A stretch of 64,000 nt of DNA from Apoda limacodes (taxonomy: Eukaryota > Arthropoda > Insecta > Lepidoptera > Limacodidae), in contig OX291542.1 of NCBI GenBank assembly GCA_946406115.1, forward strand, positions 2,876,959 to 2,940,958, given 5' to 3'. Within the stretch, counting starts at the first letter, position 1. Each line of letters starts with the position of its first letter. Below the pieces are notes generated by a model. That model was not told where the DNA came from, ran no database searches, and saw only the letters and a program-made list of their open reading frames with translations. Both the position numbers and the translations under genes were made by a program. Positions 56,503-64,000 of this stretch are shown here, piece by piece.

Positions 56503-58173
56503 ATTTTTACATAAAAAATGTCATAACACGTATCAGTTTAAATATTACTGCATAACACAGAAACAGCTACAAATTATCACACTGAGCAATTTTTTTGTGA
56601 ATTAAATATAATTATAACACATAAAACACCTTAAAATAGACTTACCAGAGGAATGTTCACTTAACCCTACAGAGACGTGTCTCCAACCAGGGTGTAAGCA
56701 GTTAGTACATGGAGTTGAAGCCTCGTAACAATGAGAGTTGTATTACAGAGCCAACAGATGGCACTAAAAACATTATTTTTAATTTAGTCTGACAACACTG
56801 TACCTTTTTTACCAAAGGCAACACTAACCGTAAATGTCATAACGTTTCAATTTATGCATTAAATTTAATCATTACGCTTAGTTAGAATAAACTTGTTATA
56901 TAATAAAACACTTGATTTCATTACAAACACACACCAAAAGTAATTTAATATAGCTGTTGTATTTCTTCTTCAAAATTTTTTTTTGTTACTAGTTCGAAAT
57001 ATAAAAATACTAAATATTTTTTGTACAATAAAAATGATAAATGAAACGTAAAAACTGCAAGTAAACATAAGGAATCGGTGATTATCTAAATATCGATACA
57101 TGATAAATTTATAGAAATCGAATTTTCGATGCACCAACATAATTTTAAGTGATTAATTAACTACATAGAAATACAATTTAAAGGTGAATCCGACGAAAAT
57201 TAGTCGGTCAGCATATAGGCTGCAGTGGCAGATCCAGGTTTAAGTTTTGTGAGTGTTTTTGATACTATGATTTAACCACTTTTAGGGTACTTTCCCTCCT
57301 ACCAAGATCAATGTACATACCTAAAACATGCTAGAATCTTTACACGCTAAAACTTTGTTTTTTGTTTGTAATGTGTTAATGGTAATTACCGATTCGATTA
57401 AAAAAAAGCTTTTTACGTCAGATAGTTATTTACCTGGAAGAATCATAGGCTATGTAACATCAAGCTATGAACAATAGGAGCGATGAATACAGTAAAAGTT
57501 TCAAAAAACGGAAAAAAGGTCTCCTTTCTTGGCGTGCGCTGTCAAAATAGTTAAAGTTACTCGGAAATTATAGTGGGATTGTTTCTCTTAAAACGTTCGG
57601 AAAAATTGTAGCACATATCTATCTCATATGGTAGACTTACAATAACTATTTTTATATTTAAATTATTAATTAAAAATAATACGCGATTTGCAAAGCTGCT
57701 TTCTCCTATTCATTGTCATTCCTTATTCAAATAAGTATGTTAATATACTTTTAAACGAATAGTTATAAGCAATTCCAATTAAGCGTGTAGCGTCAAAAAA
57801 CTGAAAAGGGGAGAGGGGAAAACATACTTATGACATTATGACATAAGTATGTTTTATCTGTTACTTGGTTACAAGATATGTTATTGAATAAAACAAATGG
57901 TTTATCTTAATCGTATATTTATTTTAATAATTCAACAATGTCGAAGATCGATATTTTTCTCTCAACATCGATTGTTGTTACATTACCGATTTTTGTGACA
58001 TCCTTAGCTGTTTATTTGTAAACATTTATTTCATTCCATTTCCAATTTTGGTCATGCGAGTGTTATTCTGTTTTCTGTTTTATTTTTTTACGACCTTGCT
58101 TCGAAACCTGGACCCCGACGATTCTTCCTTACCTGATTTACCCTGGCTATTCATATCGGACACCGCTTTGAAA
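56503..58173. other. 5' region of the THAP transposase gene
   Basis: AT-rich. It contains a perfect 14-bp inverted repeat at 57819-57855 (AAAACATACTTATG and its complement) and a dispersed repeat at about 57420-57560 related to 44620-44770. No other exon is supported. The terminal inverted repeat of the P-like element should lie in or before this stretch, but I could not identify it without the other end. Confidence 0.4.
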
Positions 58174-58216
58174 ATGTCCGACAGAAAGTGTTTTGTGCCG
58201 AATTGCAACAAAACTA
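58174..58216 (+). CDS. THAP transposase exon 1 (start of the THAP zinc finger)
   Basis: ATG at 58174 in the context AAAATGTC opens MSDRKCFVPNCNKT and is followed by donor GTAAGT. CFVPNC provides the first two zinc ligands (C-x4-C) a few residues from the start, as in nearly all THAP proteins. Phase 1 out. Confidence 0.8.
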
Positions 58217-58297
58217 GTAAGTATTAAACTACAGAAATATAGGAAAGCTACGCTTTTACGTTTGTAGTAACTTAATATAAAACACATTTTCTTTCAG

Positions 58298-58513
58298 ATT
58301 TGGACGGTATTACACTTCACCAATTTCCTAACCCTGCTCGCCAATTTCTTAGATTTTGGTCTTGGTGTTGCGCTATCGGGGGTGAAGTGTTGATTATGGA
58401 CAACCAAGCTGTTTACAGAAATCGAAAAGTGTGTAACATCCACTTTGAGAAAAAATATTTAACACGCAGCAAATATCTGAGTGTAGACGCTGTACCTACG
58501 TTACATGTGCCAG
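58298..58513 (+). CDS. THAP transposase exon 2 (rest of the THAP domain)
   Basis: Acceptor TTTCTTTCAG, donor GTAATT, phase 1 in and out. It reads LDGITLHQFPNPARQFLRFW, later KVCNIHFEKKYL (the C-x2-H ligands) and the closing AVPTLHVPG. The invariant Trp (RFWSW), the HxFP-type block (HQFPNP) and the AVPTL motif are all present, so the finger looks intact. THAP domains bind DNA in a sequence-specific way; in P elements this is the subterminal binding site. Confidence 0.85.
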
Positions 58514-58882
58514 GTAATTTTTTTGATTAAATTTGAGTTGAAATTAAATAATGCTAAGAAGAAAAGACACTTAGCTCAAAGTTTCACGTGTTTGTGTTAA
58601 TTTTATACTTTTTAGTTAGGATTTCATGGCGGTGTATATAATTCTTTGGCATTTGCGTATGTTACTGTACTGCTCCTAAATGGCTTGACTAATGATGATT
58701 TGTTTTGTGTGTGCTTGAGTGGGCCTCTAGCTAGGTAAGAATGCAATTAGATCTGATTTGTGGTACTGCCGTCGGGTTCTAGGAAATTATGAATTTAAAG
58801 GAGAGGGACTCAACTAAAACAACTTAAGTTTACCGAGTCATCTAGAACTATATATAATGTTAAAGCTCATTTTAATTTGTAG

Positions 58883-58978
58883 GACTAATTATTCGAGGAA
58901 GACAACCAATGCAAGATGTAACTAATACAACACAAAAAGTGGAAGATTTATTACAGTCAGCACCATCTTCGTCTAGAG
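58883..58978 (+). CDS. THAP transposase exon 3 (linker)
   Basis: Acceptor TTTGTAG, donor GTAACT, phase 1 in and out, 96 bases. It encodes LIIRGRQPMQDVTNTTQ and then VEDLLQSAPSSSRG, a polar linker. It is supported by splice phase and by continuity with its neighbours. Confidence 0.6.
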
Positions 58979-59117
58979 GTAACTATCATATTATATAACC
59001 TTACCAATAATGAACTTAGAATTGTTTCCTGCTATTAAGAGGAGCTAGACAGTTTGAGATTAAAAGTTGAAAATGGGCTCTCAGGCTGTGTTATCATTAT
59101 CCTTGCAATCCCAAACT

Positions 59118-59455
59118 TGCAACCCGTATCAAACCCTTAAGTCTGAGGTGTGTTCTACCCTTTGTATAATGGGATGTCTTATGAGAAGAATTGTTTGAAA
59201 TGATGCCCACAGCTACTTTAGTAGCATTGCTACTAAGCATTGCTTGCCATCGGCAAGGAATTCATCTTCACACCTTAGAATCAAAATGGTCATATACAGA
59301 CTGGTTTCAGGTAATCTTTCTCCTGCAAACGTTTAGGGTTCTTGAAGAAAGAAGTTATTAGATCCTTGAAGGGTCGGCAACGTGCAAGTCGCACGCCAAA
59401 CTGCCTATCATCAAGCGAACCACAAGCTTGTTTGCCAACTTAGTGGTATCAGTTA
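59118..59455 (+). mobile_element. LINE A 3' fragment inside the transposase intron
   Basis: It matches blocks such as AACCCTTAAGTCTGAGG, GATGCCCAC and AAGAAAGAAGTTATTAGAT with GGGTCGGCAACG, ending CAAGCTTGTTTGCCAACTTA and GTGGTAT. Heavily mutated. Confidence 0.7.
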
Positions 59456-59460
59456 TGAAA

Positions 59461-59745
59461 GGTGAGTCAGTGCCACGAGGGGAGTTCCTCGTTATGCGGG
59501 TTGCGAGTGGGGGCGAGAAGCGCCCGGGCACTCTTTGATACCTCGTATATGAGGTGAGCGTGCCGGCTAAAGGTCGTGTGAGAATGCCTACAAGGGGAGG
59601 TCGTCGAGACTAATCTCGCTATTTGGATAGCGTGATCGTCGTCAGGGGCTGTTAGTACGTACCAAGGCCGCCTAACAATGGTTTATCGATCATGCAATGG
59701 TTGCTCAAGGGGGTGATAGTTTGTGTATTGCACAATTAATCGGTT
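59461..59745 (-). mobile_element. 3' UTR fragment of the Jockey-like LINE
   Basis: It aligns in the same direction with 30910-31185: GAGTGGGGGCGAGAA, GGCACTCTTTGATAC, GGGGAGGTCGT, GGATAGCG and GTTAGTACGT. Since that element lies on the minus strand, so does this piece. It abuts the LINE A fragment. Confidence 0.65.
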
Positions 59746-59779
59746 TGGACTGTTGTTATATTTTGTCTCTGTAATACAG

Positions 59780-59851
59780 GTCCAACATCTACGGATTTTG
59801 AAAATGTGAAGAGTCCAGAGCCTGTGCAACCAGGACCGTCATTATTCAAAA
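59780..59851 (+). CDS. THAP transposase exon 4 (duplicated linker exon, copy a)
   Basis: Acceptor AATACAG, donor GTAAGT, phase 1 in and out, 72 bases. It encodes PTSTDFENVKSPEPVQPGPS. It is clearly related to the next exon (60257-60328), including the last bases of the upstream intron and the first of the downstream one, so exon and flanks were duplicated together. Confidence 0.65.
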
Positions 59852-60256
59852 GTAAGTAAATCCAACGTGTTTTTTTAAAGTCTAAAAAGTCCTGTCTGAG
59901 TTAATATTCATTTCTGTGAAAGTCCTTTAATTTAGCAGTTTTATGAGGTGACTGATTAAAATTACGTGCATAAATATTTTTTCTCTAACTGATATAAATT
60001 GCTGCATATCAATGAGACACATAATAGCATTTTTACACTGTTACATTTTGATTGAAATTGGGAACAGAAATGGTTAGGCTGACCCAAAGGATTAATATAA
60101 GATAATAACAATTAAGCAACTTAAAATACATCATTTTATAATAGATAATTTTGAAATGGTTGGAAAGTCATTTTCTTACTTTGGTTGCATAGTATAGTAT
60201 TTTAACCAACAAACTAAATTTGTTCACAATTGTTAAATCCTGTCTCTGCAATACAG

Positions 60257-60328
60257 GTTCAATGTCCATGGATGATATAAATGTGAAGAGTCTAGAACCT
60301 GTCCAACCCGGAACTTCAGTATGCAGAA
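60257..60328 (+). CDS. THAP transposase exon 5 (duplicated linker exon, copy b)
   Basis: 72 bases, the same phases as exon 4, encoding SMSMDDINVKSLEPVQPGTS. It shares NVKSxEPVQPGxS with exon 4. The flanks TGTCTCTGCAATACAG and GTAAGTAAATCC match those of exon 4 almost exactly. Confidence 0.65.
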
Positions 60329-60977
60329 GTAAGTAAATCCTATGTGTATTTTTATATGCTTATTAGTTTGTCTGTATGTTTTAGTTTGGCTGCATTTAAG
60401 TATTTGTCTACATGAATGTATAAATACATGCATGCATGTTTATTGTATGCATTCTGGTATGTATGTAAGATGATGTAAATATTGTTTACACCTGGATTTA
60501 CTTGGCTAATATACAAAATTCTTTCAGTGTACATAACATGCCATCTCTAAATATGAAGAAGAAGCTGCTAGTTTTAAGTAAATCACCCATAGAAATATTG
60601 TATTCAATATAAATTTTGGGACTGAATTCCATAAATTCCTAAAATGCATTTGTTAATTGTGTAAAAGAGCAAATACCAAGTTTGACGTAAATTAGACCTT
60701 AGAAATATTATATTCTATACCAACTCTACTCCTCTTTTCTTACCTCTAAGGGTTAAATTTCGAGAAATATGTTCTTAAAACCCAGAGTATAAAACAAACC
60801 CCTTATCAATATTTCTATCCATGACGATTAGTGATAGGCAATGATAATTTATTCATATTATAAATCTGATGTGCCTTTACTGACATTCACAAAGAATGTT
60901 ATTTCTTACAATTAATATCTAAATGTGTAATGATGAATTAGTATCACTTATTCTATAAGCTCCCTCTTGAATTATAG

Positions 60978-62164
60978 TGGTAAAAATTGACCCATATAGG
61001 TTAAAGATTGTTTTGACAGTTGCTGTACCAAAACACTATTTGATTTCAGGAGGAGAAGCTACAAGAAAAATACCTTATGTCACCGATAAACACAGCAAAC
61101 TCTCAAAGCAATTGAGAACACTACAGTCATCGAAAGTACAGCTAAAACTGAAGCTCAAAAAAGCGATGAAATTATCCGAAAATAAAACTTTTCAAGAAGC
61201 AGTGAAGAAATTTTCCTCAATGGCATTAATTTTTACATTATTGCAATTTAGAGAAATAAAAAAAAACAAAATGGGTAGAAGATTCACAAAAAAAGAAAAA
61301 ATTATGTCACTAACATTATATAAACAAAGCCCCAAGGCATACAGGTGGTTACGGAAGGTTTTTGTTTTGCCAGCACCATCAACACTCATCCGAATGATTT
61401 CTAGAGCTGGATTGAAACCAGGCTTAAATGAAAACTTATTTCAGCAATTAAGAAAAAGAGTGCAAAAAATGAAGGACGATGATAAGTTGTGCATACTTTT
61501 ATTTGATGAAATATCAATAAACCACACTTTGACTATAATAGGAAAAAGGATATTCTGATTGGATTTGTCAATAATGGAAAAAATATAAAAAATAAGATTG
61601 CAGACCATGCTCTAGTATTTATGTTAAGAGGAGTTCAAAAAAACTACAAGCAACCAATTGCATATACTTTTTGTCACGGGAGCACTAACAAACAAGAATT
61701 AGCAATGCTTATTAAAGAAATAGTTTCAAAACTACATGAAATAGGATTCAAAGTTTTAGCTACTGTTTGTGATCAGGGGTCATCTAATGTCAGTGCTATC
61801 AATCATTTGTTGCAAAGCACAAAAATCAAATATAAAAGAAATAATAAAGAATTAAAAAACAACTTTTTTGAAGTGGAAGGCCAACAAATAGTACCTTTGT
61901 ATGATACACCCCACTTGATTAAAGGTATAAGAAACAATTTATTGACAAAAGATTTAAAATGTGTTATTGATGAAAAAAATAAACTAGCAAAATGGGAGCA
62001 CATAATTCGCTTGTATGAGGAGAATTCTGCATATAAAGGTATTAGGCTAATGCCAAAACTCACGGAAAATCATGTAAATCCAAAAAAAATTTCAAAAATG
62101 AAAGTCAAGTGTGCAACTCAAGTATTTAGTCAATCAGTAGCAGCTAACATGGGTTATTTAGCAG
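60978..62164 (+). pseudogene. THAP transposase exon 6 (catalytic core, frameshifted)
   Basis: Acceptor AATTATAG; the exon ends at GCAG before GTACAA. The first part reads MVKIDPYRLKIV, a coiled-coil stretch (LRTLQSSKVQLKLKLKKAMK), GRRFTKKEKIMSLTLYKQSP (P-element/THAP9 core) and LCILLFDEISINHTL, with the first catalytic Asp in LLFDE. The frame then slips by one base near 61535. In the shifted frame it continues DYNRKKDILIGFVNNG, ADHALVFMLRGVQ, VLATVCDQGSSNVSAIN (second Asp), PLYDTPHLIKGIRNNLL, and the insertion domain to MGYLAG. The family match across the slip is continuous, so it is a true frameshift, not an intron. Confidence 0.8.
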
Positions 62165-62915
62165 GTACAATTTTTCGTCCTACTATTTGTAATCTTAATT
62201 ATATTTTATTTTATATTATTAATATTATTCTATTCTATTTTAGTGAGCCAACACTGTCTGTCTCTTCAACCTTTTTATGGTTCTATTTTTTGAACTGTAA
62301 TAATATGTAGATGGCTAAAATTTTTTAACAAATATGTGTAGGTTGAATATTCTGACAAGGATAAAAAACAAAAATAAATGCTAGATAAAATCTGCCAATT
62401 TGTACGAGGGCCAGCGTTTACACCCTCTCTAAGGAGACGCCTAATGCCCATGTAGTGGAGCCATGCAACGACTGAGGCGGCAGTTTCAGGACATAGCTTA
62501 AAATTGATAGTGGTTTGTGTTAGTTATTTGTGTTGTGGTGGTGGTGACTCGCACTTGACGGATTTTTTATTAATTTCAAAGTGAGTTTGTTGATAACAAT
62601 AACACAGTTTACTATTCAATTGTAAAAACAGAATCAACACACTCACTTTTAGACAAACCAGATTTCATTGAATTTAGATTTTATTTAAATACTTTATTAT
62701 AGCCAAAAAGAGCATGACAACTTGGTAATTTTTTTTAAAGTCATAAATCTGAATTTGCAACAGCATTTGAGTCTCCAAATATTTGCAGCAGAGTGCAAGC
62801 AGCACCACCGTAATAGTTATTCACGTATAGTTGTAAAGGCAATCTGCGGCCAACAACAAGAGCCAGTGCTTAGAAAAAAAAGTATTGACTATTAACTTGC
62901 ATATTGTTATTTCAG
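62165..62915 (+). other. Intron of the transposase gene
   Basis: GTACAA..TTTCAG, phase 1. It holds a short piece with GACTCGCACTTGACGG (the dispersed repeat end, 62546-62565) and a GC-richer patch near 62410-62540. The open frame that runs from exon 6 into this intron up to 62310 is read-through. Confidence 0.55.
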
Positions 62916-64000
62916 GAAAAGGTGTCATCCCTGCAGAATGCCAGGAGACAGCAGATGTGCTTCTGTTTTTTGACAGTTTATTTGATTCCATGAATGGGAG
63001 CTACGACAATTAAAAAAAAAGAAGTGGGAAGCCATTGCTGGGCCCTGTGACACCAAATTCAGCACACCACCAAATCTGGCGCACTGCTAAAATTATTTTA
63101 AAGAGCATGAAGTATGTAACTAGCTCAGCAAAAGAAGGGGTAGTTCCTTCTATTACTAATTGGTTATTGACTATAGAAAATATAGAATATCTAAAAAATA
63201 TTTTTTTCGAAAATTATAAAATAAAATCATTCTGGATGAGGCATTTCAATCAGGATCCATTGGAAAATTTTTTCGGCAGTGTTAGGAGCCATGGCTACCG
63301 AAATACTTCACCAACTAGCGCCGGGTTCGAGTCGGCTTTTGCAACGTTGCTGATAAATAATTTAAGCAGTACCCACTCCCCTGGCGCTAATTGTGAAAAG
63401 GACACTTGTTCTGCTTTAAAATCTTTAGGTATTTTACTGTTTAAAGACTCTAAAAATCAAAAATTTCAATCGACTGAAATAGATTTTGATCACATTAGTG
63501 GTAACCAATTAGTTGGATTGAGTAACAAAAAAGACCCTAAAATTATTGCTGAGCTAGAATATGTGACAGGATACATTTTGAAAAATATTAAAAAGAATGT
63601 TAGTAAAAATTGTGAAAATTGTAAGAAATGTCTTTATGACATCGATTGTAAGTCACAATATTTATCATTTAGAGAATACAAAAAAAACAAAGTCTGCTTA
63701 ACATATCCAAGCAAAAAAATAATGGAATGTTTTTCAGATATTCAAGACGTTGTATATGATGTCATAAAAACAAAAAGTTGTATTATAGGAATAAGAAATT
63801 ATTTAAAAACAGTATTGTATGCAGTGGGATACTTCAATTTTATACAATGTGATATACATAAAAACAATATTTTGGAATATTTATTAGATTTTAGTTGCAC
63901 ATTTTTTCTATGCAACTGGTGCAAAGATGTTAATAAATTATTAAATGGCACCAGATGTGATTTTAGTACAGAAGATCCTATTCAAAAAAGTGCCAGAGAT
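62916..64000 (+). pseudogene. THAP transposase exon 7 (C-terminal catalytic part), stop at 63011, runs off the edge
   Basis: Acceptor GTTATTTCAG, phase 1 in. It reads GVIPAECQETADVLLFFDSL, then FDSMNGSYDN and a TAA at 63011-63013. After the stop the same frame stays open for almost 1 kb to the end of the window: SGKPLLGPVTPNSAHHQIW, SFWMRHFNQDPLENFFGSVR (the last catalytic Glu in DPLENFF), AGFESAFATLLINNLSS, ELEYVTGYILKNIKKN and CENCKKCLYDIDC (a Cys-rich pair). NQDPLENFFGxxR is the most diagnostic P-element/THAP9 C-terminal motif. The stop fits a single substitution, since the frame is unchanged on both sides. Confidence 0.8.

Larger units (their letters stand above)
58174..64000 (+). pseudogene. 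P-element-like THAP transposase gene (THAP9 type), broken, runs off the window
   Basis: Seven exons (58174-58216, 58298-58513, 58883-58978, 59780-59851, 60257-60328, 60978-62164, 62916 to the edge) join in matching phases. In order they encode a C2CH THAP zinc finger, a disordered Pro/Ser/Glu linker, a coiled coil, the RNase-H-like P-element transposase fold with its insertion domain, and the C-terminal domain. P-element transposases and vertebrate THAP9 share this order. A one-base frame slip near 61535 and a TAA at 63011-63013 break the frame, so this copy should not make a full protein unless the assembly is wrong. No TIRs were identified. LINE pieces occupy the third intron. Confidence 0.8.

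Noticed and set aside
61621..62310. Transposase frame ending at 62310 as a natural C-terminus
   Set aside because: The last part after 62164 is intron read-through; the family sequence resumes in phase at 62916.

Overview
The window looks like a piece of a lepidopteran (moth or butterfly) nuclear genome. Evidence is the AT-rich composition, introns of 1-14 kb with canonical GT..AG ends, tRNA-derived SINEs, several non-LTR retrotransposon families with poly(A) tails, MITEs, and Tc1/mariner and P-element-like transposases. The order is inferred from repeat types I recognise; no database search was possible.

Three gene units can be supported. (1) At the left edge, the end of a plus-strand gene: a partial exon at 1-28, a terminal exon at 791-869, and an AATAAA at 884. 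(2) A minus-strand gene covering about 37 kb (52186 down to 15033). Eight exons were assembled here by matching splice sites and phases. They encode 748 residues: a basic/acidic segment, a Ser/Pro-rich linker, and a C-terminal block of IkB-type ankyrin repeats. It fits the C-terminal half of a Relish-type NF-kB precursor, or a large IkB-like protein; no Rel homology domain is visible here. (3) At the right edge (58174-64000), a multi-exon THAP-domain P-element-like transposase gene (THAP9 type). It carries a frameshift and an in-frame stop and runs off the window.

The rest is mostly transposable elements. 4142-12125 is a structurally complete LTR element with 1.98-kb LTRs that are almost identical, a 4-bp target duplication (AACT) and a 4-kb internal region without gag or pol, i.e. 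a LARD-like non-autonomous element. One LINE family ('LINE A') is present as a 1.9-kb copy at 24731-26640 and as fragments at 13169, 48257, 53390 and 59118. The 13169 copy carries a 138-bp inverted duplication of its own 3' end. A Jockey-like LINE lies at 30721-33345. A Tc1 deletion derivative with both terminal inverted repeats is at 46723-47619. TTAA-flanked MITEs, fold-back elements, SINEs, a 17-bp minisatellite and a 1.06-kb tandem duplication fill the introns.

Functionally, the ankyrin gene is the only host gene with substantial coding sequence here. Its introns have served as landing sites for the elements; none of the eight exons is visibly interrupted.
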